From: Helicobacter magdeburgensis
Lineage (GTDB): Bacteria > Campylobacterota > Campylobacteria > Campylobacterales > Helicobacteraceae
Direction of reading: 5' to 3'
NCBI RefSeq assembly: GCF_000765825.2
Contig: NZ_JRPE02000004.1
Location: 62,001-126,000, forward strand
Length of the DNA: 64,000 bases
Shown here: one piece after another, positions 55,497 to 63,658 of the stretch
How the letters are laid out: each line of letters begins with the position of its first letter
Position numbering within the stretch: the stretch's first letter is position 1
The notes under the pieces: model-generated
Told to the model about the DNA's origin: nothing
What the model saw: the letters and a program-made list of their open reading frames with translations, nothing else
Databases searched by the model: none
Position numbers and translations under genes: made by a program

Positions 55497-57590
55497 CTAG
55501 CTTTCTTTTAGCATTCTTTTGGCAAGTTTTTTTGCTTTACTAAGCTCATCATTCCTTACAGAATCTCCATAAATCGCATTGACATATTCTTCATAAGCAA
55601 GTTGAGAACTAAAGGCTTTTTGTGTGCTTTGCACCTTTTGATACTCGCCATTACTTTGCAATTCATACATCTGCACGTTATCATTAAGTTGCATTTTTAG
55701 AATTTCCATTAGCCTTTTGCTCATTTGTGTATTAAGGCTAGGGGTAAGAATCTCCACGCGTCTTTCAAGATTCCTTGGCATAATGTCTGCTGAAGCAAAA
55801 TACACGCCCACGCTATCATTCTTAAAATAGTAGATTCTAGCGTGTTCAAGGTATTTGCCAATGATAGAAAACACACGAATATTTTCACTCACACCCTTCA
55901 CTCCCGGACGCAACGCACACACACCACGCACGATAAGATCAATCTTCACTCCCGCCATTGATGCCTTGTATAACGCCGCAATCACATCAACATCAACAAA
56001 AGCGTTGCATTTCATAATAATCTGCCCTTCAGCACCTTTTTTGGCTTCATTTTCAATCAATTCTAGAATCTTAGGCTTAATTTGTGTAGGAGCAATCATC
56101 AAGCAATCAAGCTTTGTGCGATATGATGAGCCAGTGGATAGTGAATGAAAAAGCTTTATAGCATCTTTGGCAAAGGCTTCATTACAAGTCAGCAGCGAAA
56201 TATCAGTATAAATCTTAGCCGTGCTTGGATTGTAATTTCCCGTGCTTAGATGCACATACTCTTTAAGCGTATTGCCGATTTTTTTAATCACAAGGGCGAT
56301 TTTGGCGTGCACCTTTAGTCCCGGAACTCCATAAATCACGTGTGCTCCAGCAGATTCTAAAGAATGCGCCCAATGCAGGTTGTTCTCTTCATCAAAACGA
56401 GCTTTAAGCTCCACAAGTGCAGTAACTTGCTTATTATTTTCAGCTGCTTGTATCAGGGCTTTGACAATGGGGGAGTTTTTCCCAACGCGATAAAGTGTCA
56501 TACGAATGGATAGCACATCAGGGTCTTTTGCCGCACTTTGGATAAAATTCACCACCGGATCAAAGCTTTCATACGGGTGAAAAAGCAAAATATCTTCAGA
56601 TTCTATGGTAGAGAGCAAATCCACATTACCCTGCAATGGCGGGAGAATCTTGGGATTAAAAGGCGGAGTTGTAAGATGAGCGTATGCCTTACTCCCCACA
56701 AGCTCCCATAGCCCACTAAGATTGAGTGGAATATTATAAGCATAGATATCTTTGGGATCAACATTAAGATGAGAGTTAATAAAATGAAGCAGACTATTAT
56801 CTTTATCTACACCCACTTCAAGGCGGACAACCTCGCCTTTGCGGCGTGTTTTTAGCCCTTCACTCATAATTTCAATAAAGTCATCAGCCTCCTCTTCTTC
56901 TATTTCCATATCCGCATTACGCGTGATTCTAAAAGGCACATAGCTTAGAATCTCATAATCCCCAAACAGCTCACTTGCAAACTCCCCCACAATATCTTCT
57001 ATGGTAATAAAAACTCCACCTTCAATCTCCACAAAACGAGGCAGTAACCGCGAGATTCTAACCATTGCAAATTTCACATTCCCATCTTGCAGACTTTTTA
57101 GCCGTAACGCAATAGCAAAGCTAAGATTATTTAAATGTGGAAAAGGATGTGTAGAATCCACCACCACAGGCACAATTACAGGATAGAGATAATGCAGGAA
57201 ATACTCATACAACTTAGCTTTTTGCTCACTATTGAGTTGTGAAACCTGCTTTATATGCATACCTTCTTTGGCAAGTCCGCTTTGAATCTCCTTAAAAACA
57301 CTCTCCAATGTGCGTTTTTCCTTATCAAGATATTCTCGTATGCTTTTAAGCTGCTGTAATGGCGTGAGCTTATCCGCTCCCACCTCTGTAATCCCACTCG
57401 CATACAAACGCTTTAATCCTGCCACGCGTATCATATAAAATTCATCTAAATTCGTGCCATAAATAGCCACAAACTTTAATCGCTCTAAAAGCGGTATATG
57501 CGTATTTTTAGCCTCATTTAGCACACGCGTATTAAACTTAAGCCACGAAAGCTCCCGATTGAAATACATTTTAGAATCATTGATTGTCAT
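55497..57590 (-). CDS. ppk: Polyphosphate kinase 1
   Basis: Makes polyphosphate from ATP (and the reverse) at the inner membrane. Seen are YFNRELSWLKFN at the N-terminus, the first phospholipase-D-like His motif VHAKIALV with the phosphorylated His, VHLSTGNYNPSTAKIYTD, and the second His motif LEHARIYYF. The start at 57590 (MTINDSKMYFNRELSW) lies after GGGAGG; the upstream frame would add nine residues. 697 residues is normal. No ppx gene lies beside it. Confidence 0.95.
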   Translation of the reverse strand: MTINDSKMYFNRELSWLKFNTRVLNEAKNTHIPLLERLKFVAIYGTNLDEFYMIRVAGLKRLYASGITEVGADKLTPLQQLKSIREYLDKEKRTLESVFKEIQSGLAKEGMHIKQVSQLNSEQKAKLYEYFLHYLYPVIVPVVVDSTHPFPHLNNLSFAIALRLKSLQDGNVKFAMVRISRLLPRFVEIEGGVFITIEDIVGEFASELFGDYEILSYVPFRITRNADMEIEEEEADDFIEIMSEGLKTRRKGEVVRLEVGVDKDNSLLHFINSHLNVDPKDIYAYNIPLNLSGLWELVGSKAYAHLTTPPFNPKILPPLQGNVDLLSTIESEDILLFHPYESFDPVVNFIQSAAKDPDVLSIRMTLYRVGKNSPIVKALIQAAENNKQVTALVELKARFDEENNLHWAHSLESAGAHVIYGVPGLKVHAKIALVIKKIGNTLKEYVHLSTGNYNPSTAKIYTDISLLTCNEAFAKDAIKLFHSLSTGSSYRTKLDCLMIAPTQIKPKILELIENEAKKGAEGQIIMKCNAFVDVDVIAALYKASMAGVKIDLIVRGVCALRPGVKGVSENIRVFSIIGKYLEHARIYYFKNDSVGVYFASADIMPRNLERRVEILTPSLNTQMSKRLMEILKMQLNDNVQMYELQSNGEYQKVQSTQKAFSSQLAYEEYVNAIYGDSVRNDELSKAKKLAKRMLKES

Positions 57591-57785
57591 AGCTACCTCC
57601 CCCATTAACTTACGCAAATGTTTTGCTCAATTTACTCAATATCGTAGGACTTGATTGTATCTCATTTTTTATTCTAAATCATTTTTTTTATTAAAAAGGC
57701 TTTTGAATCTAGTGTATGTATGGTAAAAATGTTTCAAATTCTACTCATTTTCTAGCTCTTTAAGCAAAATCAAACATATTTTACC

Positions 57786-57791
57786 TATAAT
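57786..57791 (+). promoter_or_regulatory. -10 box upstream of the barrel-protein gene
   Basis: TATAAT at 57786-57791, 57 bp before the ATG, with no obvious -35. The gap 57618-57848 has AT-rich tracts but no other gene. Confidence 0.5.
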
Positions 57792-57848
57792 GTCCGCTCG
57801 TTTTTTGGATTCATAATTTTGGATTCACAAATCACAAAAGGAGTTTTG

Positions 57849-58367
57849 ATGAAAAAATATTTACTTTCTCTGCTTTTTGCAGCAGGATTTGGAACAAATG
57901 CGTTTGCAGTGAGTATTGCAGGCTTTGAGATAAGCCCAGAGTTTGGTTTCGCAGCCGGTAAAATCAAAGCAGAAACAAAAGAGGATAGCTCTATTGCCAT
58001 AGATAGCTATGGAGCGTTTGGTCGTGTGTGGCTTGGGGCTTTTGATTTAGTGGTAGCTCCGCAGGTAAAGTATGACTTTAACAAAGGCGATGGAGCTAAG
58101 TTTAGAAACCTTCAATATGGCGTATCTGCGGGGTATAACATAGGGCTTATTATTGCGCGACTTACTCCTTATGTAGGTATCAATCACTCAAGCTTTAATG
58201 ATATTTTTAAAGATACGACTTCATACAACGCAGGATTAAAGTTAAAATTTGATCTTTTGCCCATCTCTTTAGGTCTGCTTTACACTTACCAGAATCCAGA
58301 ATTTAGAGGAAGCACAGAAACACAAACAATGCACAATATCCAAGCACTCATAGGTTTGCATTTCTAG
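57849..58367 (+). CDS. Small outer-membrane beta-barrel protein
   Basis: 172 residues. A signal peptide (MKKYLLSLLFAAGFGTNAFA) is followed by about eight amphipathic strands (FEISPEFGFAAGKI, GRVWLGAFDLVVAPQVKYDF, LQYGVSAGYNIGLIIARLTPYVGI, NAGLKLKFDLLPISLGLLYTY) and a terminal Phe (ALIGLHF), the barrel-assembly signal. It fits an eight-stranded porin-like or Helicobacter barrel protein of unknown role. The start at 57849 follows AAAGGAG; a longer frame begins in the leader. An AGAWTCT hairpin follows the gene. Confidence 0.8.
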   Translation: MKKYLLSLLFAAGFGTNAFAVSIAGFEISPEFGFAAGKIKAETKEDSSIAIDSYGAFGRVWLGAFDLVVAPQVKYDFNKGDGAKFRNLQYGVSAGYNIGLIIARLTPYVGINHSSFNDIFKDTTSYNAGLKLKFDLLPISLGLLYTYQNPEFRGSTETQTMHNIQALIGLHF

Positions 58368-58387
58368 CACTGCAATGTCTTAAGGTT

Positions 58388-58408
58388 AGAATCTAGCCTT
58401 AAGATTCT
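58388..58408. terminator. AGAATCT/AGATTCT hairpin after the barrel gene
   Basis: AGAATCT (58388-58394) and AGATTCT (58402-58408) pair, extendable by one T-A pair, around a 7-nt loop, 21 nt after the stop. An overlapping alternative stem CTTAAGG/CCTTAAG uses the same bases. It probably ends the short barrel-gene transcript. Confidence 0.5.
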
Positions 58409-58443
58409 AGTATTGTTTGGTAGAACTTTTTTTGGAGCTTTCT

Positions 58444-60285
58444 ATGGCTTTAGATTCTGAGCGACTCATCAATTTTTTACAAGAACACGATGAACTCATC
58501 ATCATTGACACGCCACTTGACATTTACCTTGAAATCCCTCAACTTGCCTATATTGAAGTAAAAAAGTCAAATTCCAAAGCATTGCTTTTTACGCGACCTA
58601 TTTGCAAAAAAAGTGGCAAGGAGTTTGATATTCCTGTGCTTATGAATGTCTTTGGCTCACATAAAAGACTTGAGCTTCTTATCAATAAACCCATTCCAAA
58701 AATCGCTCATAGTTTGCAAAGCCTTTTGCACCTTAGCCCACCCAAAGGTATCAAGCAGGTATTCCACAAGCTTAAAGAGCTGTATGCCCTGCGTTCTGTC
58801 TTTCCAAAATACAGCAAAAAAAAGGGGCAATGCCAAGAGATTATAAAAACGCAGAATCTCAATCTCTTTGAATTACCTATCCTTACCACTTGGGAGCGTG
58901 ATGGTGGGGCGTTTATCACAATGGGGCAGGTTTATACACAAAATCTTAATGGCACACAAAAAAATCTCGGTATGTATCGTCTGCAAGTCTATGATGAGAC
59001 ACATTTAGGATTGCATTGGCAGATTCACAAAGATTCACAGCATTTCTTTCACGAGTATAAAAAAGCACATAAAAAAATGCCCGTGAGCATCGCACTTGGA
59101 GGCGATCCATTGTATATTTGGTGTGGGCAGGCTCCGTTACCTTTGGGAATCTTTGAGCTTATGCTTTATGGCTTTATCCGTGAAAAAAAGTCTGTGCTTT
59201 GCCCCTGTATCACAAATCCGCTTTTTGTGCCTTATGATGTGGATATTGTCATTGAAGGTTGGGTAGATACGACACAAATGCGAGATGAAGGACCTTTTGG
59301 CGACCACACGGGATTCTACACGCCTATTGAGCCTTACCCCGTGCTTGAAGTCTCCGCTATCACTATGCGAAAAAAGCCTATTTTTCCAGCCACAATTGTT
59401 GGCAAACCTCCGCTTGAAGATAAATATATGGGTTATCTCACAGAAAGAGTATTTTTGCCCCTGTTGCAAACCACTGCTCAAGGTTTGATTGATTATCATA
59501 TGCCAGAAAATGGCGTCTTCCATAATCTCATTTTTGCAAAAATTAAGCCCGAATATCCCTCACATAGCAAACAAATTATGCACGCATTTTGGGGTGTTGG
59601 GCAGATGAGCTTTGTCAAACACGCCATTTTTACCGATGAAAATGTGGGCGATTTACAAGACTACCAAGCCTTTGGCTCGTATATTTTGCATAGATTCTCT
59701 CCGCAAAATATTCTCATTACAGAGGGAATCTGCGATGCACTTGATCACTCTAGCCCAGATTTTGCTCACGGCGGCAAACTTGGCGTAGAAGCTATCACAC
59801 CTGTGGAAAAGCCTGATTTTTGCGTTTTAAGCGATGAGGTGCTTTTGAAGCATATCACAGCGATTTTTTCACAAGCCGTGGGGCTAAAGCAGTATTTTAC
59901 CCATACGCCTAACCCCATTTGTATCATCAGTGTGGATAAAAAAAGCAATCTTTTAAATGCCGTAAAAGAAAAAATACAAGCATTTGAAAATTTGCACAAT
60001 CATTTGAGTATTGTCATTTTTGTAGATTCACATAAAAATAAGCTTGATAACCCATATATGCTGACTTGGCGGATTGTGAATAATATTGATGCTAAACGCG
60101 ATATACTTGTTACGCAGAATCTTGTGTTTGTTGATGCAAGTGATAAAGGCAAGATTGATGGGCATTTGCGAGAGTGGCCCCTTGATACAAACTGCAATGC
60201 AGAGGTGATTGAGAATTTGCGGCAAAAAGGGTTGCTGCAAGGTATTGATGAAGCATTTTTAGAGCGATTTGGAATATTATATTAA
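58444..60285 (+). CDS. UbiD-family decarboxylase (prenylated-FMN dependent)
   Basis: About 613 residues. UbiD features are seen: DGGAFITMGQVYTQ, GMYRLQVYDETHLGLHWQIHKD, SIALGGDPLYIWC, DEGPFGDHTGFYTP (with the ExxxR/E-type catalytic region) and ILHRFSPQNILITEGICDALDH. Helicobacter makes menaquinone by the futalosine route, in which a UbiD/UbiX-type decarboxylation is proposed; H. pylori has a similar gene. The start at 58444 (MALDSERLINFL) follows TTGGAG. No ubiX is nearby. It may share a transcript with rplM only by read-through, since a hairpin and a -10 intervene. Confidence 0.88.
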   Translation: MALDSERLINFLQEHDELIIIDTPLDIYLEIPQLAYIEVKKSNSKALLFTRPICKKSGKEFDIPVLMNVFGSHKRLELLINKPIPKIAHSLQSLLHLSPPKGIKQVFHKLKELYALRSVFPKYSKKKGQCQEIIKTQNLNLFELPILTTWERDGGAFITMGQVYTQNLNGTQKNLGMYRLQVYDETHLGLHWQIHKDSQHFFHEYKKAHKKMPVSIALGGDPLYIWCGQAPLPLGIFELMLYGFIREKKSVLCPCITNPLFVPYDVDIVIEGWVDTTQMRDEGPFGDHTGFYTPIEPYPVLEVSAITMRKKPIFPATIVGKPPLEDKYMGYLTERVFLPLLQTTAQGLIDYHMPENGVFHNLIFAKIKPEYPSHSKQIMHAFWGVGQMSFVKHAIFTDENVGDLQDYQAFGSYILHRFSPQNILITEGICDALDHSSPDFAHGGKLGVEAITPVEKPDFCVLSDEVLLKHITAIFSQAVGLKQYFTHTPNPICIISVDKKSNLLNAVKEKIQAFENLHNHLSIVIFVDSHKNKLDNPYMLTWRIVNNIDAKRDILVTQNLVFVDASDKGKIDGHLREWPLDTNCNAEVIENLRQKGLLQGIDEAFLERFGILY

Positions 60286-60289
60286 AATA

Positions 60290-60315
60290 AGCTTAAGTTA
60301 ATTTTTTTTTAAGCT
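60290..60315 (+). terminator. AGCTTAA/TTAAGCT hairpin after ubiD-like gene
   Basis: AGCTTAA (60290-60296) pairs with TTAAGCT (60309-60315) around an AT-rich loop containing a T9 run, just after the stop codon at 60285. The T run lies in the loop rather than behind the stem, so its strength is uncertain. Confidence 0.45.
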
Positions 60316-60324
60316 AATCTAACC

Positions 60325-60330
60325 TATAAT
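60325..60330 (+). promoter_or_regulatory. -10 box for rplM-rpsI
   Basis: TATAAT at 60325-60330, 40 bp before the rplM ATG, in the 84-bp gap after the ubiD-like gene. No clear -35. Confidence 0.55.
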
Positions 60331-60369
60331 GCCAATTCTCAATTTTGATTATACTTTCAAGGAAACACG

Positions 60370-60798
60370 ATGGAATTGACAAAAATAGCAACACAAAATG
60401 ACATCAATCGTCAGTGGGTTGTGCTTGATGCCAAAGACAAGGTGTTTGGTCGTCTCATCACTGAGGTGGCAACACTTTTGCGTGGTAAGCACAAACCTTG
60501 CTTTACACCACATATTGATTGTGGAGATTTTGTAGTGATTATCAACGCTACTGAAGCAAAATTTACAGGAATGAAGCTTGAAGATAAGGAGTATTTCACA
60601 CATTCTGGCTACTTTGGAAGCACAAAAAGTAAGACTTTGCAAGAAATGCTAGAAAAACATCCAGAAAAGCTCTATCATCTCGCAGTGCGTGGAATGCTCC
60701 CAAAAAATAAGCTTGGACGAGCTATGCTTAAAAAGCTCAAGGTATATCGTGGCAATGAACATCCACACAGTGCACAAGTTTCTAAAAGCTCAAAATAA
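60370..60798 (+). CDS. rplM: Ribosomal protein L13 (uL13)
   Basis: 142-residue large-subunit protein. Diagnostic segments are WVVLDAKDKVFGRLITEVATLLRGKHKP, GDFVVIINA, YFTHSGYFGS, and AVRGMLPKNKLGRAMLKKLKVYRGNEHPHSAQ. Typical length, ATG after AAGGAAAC. It precedes rpsI by 9 nt, the usual bacterial pair. Few AGAWTCT heptamers are seen here, as expected for a strongly codon-biased gene. Confidence 0.98.
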   Translation: MELTKIATQNDINRQWVVLDAKDKVFGRLITEVATLLRGKHKPCFTPHIDCGDFVVIINATEAKFTGMKLEDKEYFTHSGYFGSTKSKTLQEMLEKHPEKLYHLAVRGMLPKNKLGRAMLKKLKVYRGNEHPHSAQVSKSSK

Positions 60799-60807
60799 GG
60801 GAATACT

Positions 60808-61197
60808 ATGGCAAAAGTTTATGCAACAGGAAAAAGAAAAACAGCAATCGCAAAAGTTTGGTTGAGTGCTGGAAGCGGGAAACTCACCATCAATGGACAA
60901 AGTCTCAATGAGTGGCTTGGCGGACACGAGGCGATTAAAATGAAAGTTATGCAGCCCTTGCTTTTAACAAAGCAAGAAAAGTCTGTGGATATTCACGCCG
61001 TTACTTTGGGTGGTGGTTATTCTGCACAGGCAGAAGCATTGCGACACGGAATCTCAAAAGCACTTAACAACTATGATATTGCTTTTAGAGCAATTCTTAA
61101 GCCAAAGGGTCTTCTCACAAGAGATTCACGCGTTGTTGAGCGTAAAAAATATGGTAAAAGAAAGGCACGCAGAAGCCCACAATTCTCAAAAAGGTAG
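60808..61197 (+). CDS. rpsI: Ribosomal protein S9 (uS9)
   Basis: 129-residue small-subunit protein. Seen are [15 protein letters not shown] at the N-terminus, [47 protein letters not shown] at the end, whose basic tail reaches the decoding centre. Normal length; ATG after AAGGGAA. Confidence 0.98.
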   Translation: MAKVYATGKRKTAIAKVWLSAGSGKLTINGQSLNEWLGGHEAIKMKVMQPLLLTKQEKSVDIHAVTLGGGYSAQAEALRHGISKALNNYDIAFRAILKPKGLLTRDSRVVERKKYGKRKARRSPQFSKR

Positions 61198-61204
61198 GAT
61201 TATT

Positions 61205-61828
61205 GTGGAAATTCTCTCTCAAAGTTTTGGCGAGTATCAAACAAATTGTTATATTTGCAAATTCCCACAGGGAGAGATTATTGTCGATGCGGGAATTGGT
61301 GCGACACAATGGGTGATTGAAAATTGTCCTAATCCTCTTGCTTTTCTCAATACTCACGGACATTTTGATCATATTTGGAGTAATGCCGAGCTAAAGGCTC
61401 ATTTTGTAAATGTGCCGCTTGTTTGCCCGGAACTTGATGTATTTATGTTAGAATCTGATTGTTTTGATACAGGTGTAAGCCCAAGTATCCCAGATATTCT
61501 CACGGAGTGCAAAAAAGATTCACAAAAACTTCAATTCAATAATGTGGAAGTTGTTTTCTCCCATTTTCCTGGACACACGCCGGGTTGTTCTATCATTGAG
61601 ATTGAAAATGAAATTTTTAGCGGTGATTTTATCTTTCATCGCTCCATTGGACGGTATGATTTTCCCTACTCAAACGCAACTGATATGAAAGATTCACTTA
61701 CTCGCTTTTCACAACTCTCCTACACTCAAAATAAGACTATTCACCCCGGACACGGCGTTGCAACAACACTTATAGATGAGCAGCATAATGCTAAACTTTG
61801 GATTAAACATATAGAATGTGATTTGTAA
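61205..61828 (+). CDS. Metallo-beta-lactamase-fold hydrolase (glyoxalase II-like)
   Basis: About 207 residues. The zinc motif NTHGHFDHIWSN (HxHxDH) is near residue 50, then SHFPGHTPGCSII (third His), SGDFIFHRSIGR (bridging Asp) and IHPGHGVATTL (final His). It resembles the short YcbL-type glyoxalase II group, which hydrolyse thioesters such as S-lactoylglutathione or related substrates. The real start is GTG at 61205 after AGG; the longer frame from 61010 runs through rpsI in another frame and has no conserved matter. It ends 64 nt before motA. Confidence 0.85.
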   Translation: MEILSQSFGEYQTNCYICKFPQGEIIVDAGIGATQWVIENCPNPLAFLNTHGHFDHIWSNAELKAHFVNVPLVCPELDVFMLESDCFDTGVSPSIPDILTECKKDSQKLQFNNVEVVFSHFPGHTPGCSIIEIENEIFSGDFIFHRSIGRYDFPYSNATDMKDSLTRFSQLSYTQNKTIHPGHGVATTLIDEQHNAKLWIKHIECDL

Positions 61829-61892
61829 GATGCGAAATGAGCTAGGAATATTTTTTGCTTTTTTATCTCAAATTTAGACAGGAAGGGTGCTT

Positions 61893-62663
61893 ATGGATTT
61901 AACGACCGTTTTAGGACTCATCGGGGCTATTGCAAGTCTCTCAATAGGGGATTTTTTGGAGGGGGGCAACCCTTTACATCTCATTCACATCAGTTCACTT
62001 ATTATCATTATCCCAACAGCTGGTTGTGCGGCAATGTCTGGCACCCACCCAACACACGTAAAAGGTGCATTGAAGGAGTTAAAAATTGTCTTTGGTGCAA
62101 GTAAGGTCAATCTCAATGAAACCATACGCACCATTGTGGAGCTCTCAACTCTTGCAAGAAAAGATGGCGTTCTCTCCCTTGAAGGCAAAGCCGCTCAAAT
62201 TGAAGATGACTTCTTGCGACAAGCCCTATCAATGATTATTGATGGGCGGGACGCTCACGCTGTGCGTGAAGATATGGAAGTGCAAATAGAATCTTTAGAA
62301 GAGTATTATCACGGATCGGCACACTACTGGGTAACCTATGCGGAAACTTGTCCTACTATGGGGCTTGTAGGGGCGGTTATGGGGCTTATGCTCGCACTCC
62401 AACTTCTTGATGATCCAAAAGCAATGGCAGCTGGTATTGCTGGAGCATTTACCGCAACGGTTACGGGGATTTTCTGTGCGTATGCGCTCTTTGGTCCGTG
62501 GGGACACAAGATGATAGCAAAAAGCAAAGATATTATTAGGGAGCGTATGGTTGTATTAGAAGGCGTTGTAGGCATTGCCAATGGTGATAACCCACGCAAC
62601 CTTGAAGAAAAACTGCTTGGCTTTATACCACCGGGTGAGCCTAAAATCTCACAATTTGAGTAG
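61893..62663 (+). CDS. motA: Flagellar motor stator protein MotA
   Basis: About 256 residues with four membrane helices. N-terminus MDLTTVLGLIGAIASLSIGDFLEGGNP is of the Helicobacter type. The cytoplasmic loop has RKDGVLSLEGKAAQIEDDFLRQALSMIIDG with the charged residues that contact FliG, and TCPTMGLVGAVMGLM gives helix 3 with the Pro of the proton channel. It forms the MotA5B2 stator. The start at 61893 follows AGGAAGGG; the GTG at 61887 is less likely. motB follows 9 nt later. Confidence 0.96.
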   Translation: MDLTTVLGLIGAIASLSIGDFLEGGNPLHLIHISSLIIIIPTAGCAAMSGTHPTHVKGALKELKIVFGASKVNLNETIRTIVELSTLARKDGVLSLEGKAAQIEDDFLRQALSMIIDGRDAHAVREDMEVQIESLEEYYHGSAHYWVTYAETCPTMGLVGAVMGLMLALQLLDDPKAMAAGIAGAFTATVTGIFCAYALFGPWGHKMIAKSKDIIRERMVVLEGVVGIANGDNPRNLEEKLLGFIPPGEPKISQFE

Positions 62664-62672
62664 GCAAAGATT

Positions 62673-63425
62673 ATGGCAAAAAAGAAAAAATGCCCTGAAT
62701 GCCCTGCTGGTGAGAAGTGGGCTGTTCCTTATGCGGACTTTCTCTCTTTGCTTTTGGCACTCTTTATTGCCTTATGGGCGATTTCTTCCACAAGCTCCGC
62801 AGATTCAGAAGCACTCAAAACTGAATTTGTGAAGATTTTTGACTTTACGCTCACCTCACCACTTCCTTCAAATCAAGATGATATCAATGATAGTGAAGTA
62901 GAAAATGAGAGTGGAGCTATCAGCCAAACTTCTTCGGTTACCACAGCTGAGATTCAACAAATGGCGGAAGAAGGCGGCATCTTAGAACAAATGGAAATGG
63001 GGTTGTCTTTGCGATTGCCCTCAAATCTCTTTTTTGAATCTGGAAGTGCAGAAATCAACAATAGCGATGTATATCTATATCTTCAGCGTATGACGGCTAT
63101 CATCAAAAAACTACCCGATTATGTCAAAATTGATGTGCGAGGTTATACCGATAATGCTTCGTTGCCTATTGGCTCAAGATATAAGGATAATTATGAGCTT
63201 TCTTCAGCACGCTCCCTTGCTGTAATGAAAAATCTTATTAAAAATGGAATCTCACCTGAACGCATTTCTTTTTCTGGCTATGGGGAACATCAGGCAGTCG
63301 CACCCAATGATAGTGCTATTAATCGTGCCAAAAATAATCGTGTTGAGATATTTTTCTTTGTAGATCAAAAAGATGTTCCTGCAACGCAATCTATTTTGGA
63401 AGAAACCTTACAAAACTCGCAATAG
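62673..63425 (+). CDS. motB: Flagellar motor stator protein MotB
   Basis: 250 residues. The N-terminus MAKKKKCPECPAGEKWAVPYADFLSLLLALFIALWAIS has the membrane helix with the essential proton-binding Asp in YADFLSLLLAL. The plug and linker follow, then a C-terminal OmpA-like peptidoglycan-binding domain (LFFESGSAEINNSD, DVRGYTDN, SSARSLAVMKNL, NRAKNNRVEIFF). It anchors the stator to the wall. An N-terminal CPECP motif is noted, as in H. pylori. Confidence 0.96.
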   Translation: MAKKKKCPECPAGEKWAVPYADFLSLLLALFIALWAISSTSSADSEALKTEFVKIFDFTLTSPLPSNQDDINDSEVENESGAISQTSSVTTAEIQQMAEEGGILEQMEMGLSLRLPSNLFFESGSAEINNSDVYLYLQRMTAIIKKLPDYVKIDVRGYTDNASLPIGSRYKDNYELSSARSLAVMKNLIKNGISPERISFSGYGEHQAVAPNDSAINRAKNNRVEIFFFVDQKDVPATQSILEETLQNSQ

Positions 63426-63490
63426 TAGAAGATAAGAGAGCTTCGCATTTGTTTATCTTGGAGACAATTCACAACAAACAAATAAAAAAA

Positions 63491-63500
63491 GGGGGGGGGG
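63491..63500 (+). repeat. G10 homopolymer tract in an intergenic gap
   Basis: Ten G in a row after A7, in the 233-bp gap between convergent motB and the cytochrome gene. No open frame of note crosses it on either strand. Unlike the flippase tract, it has no evident target. A weak hairpin AGGTAT/ATACCT (63609-63634) lies nearer the cytochrome end. Confidence 0.8.
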
Positions 63501-63658
63501 TGAGCTTTGATTTCTAACCGTAAAGTATTTTACTCTCTACATTCTAAAACTAGATCCTTATCATCAAGGATTAAAACTATCCCTAAACACCCAATTATAA
63601 AGATTGTCAGGTATTTCTAAAAAAAATGATACCTATTCTAATCTAAAGATCAAAATAG

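Noticed and set aside
61010-61204. Extended MBL hydrolase frame through rpsI
   Set aside because: The extra residues are the out-of-frame reading of rpsI; the conserved part begins at GTG 61205.
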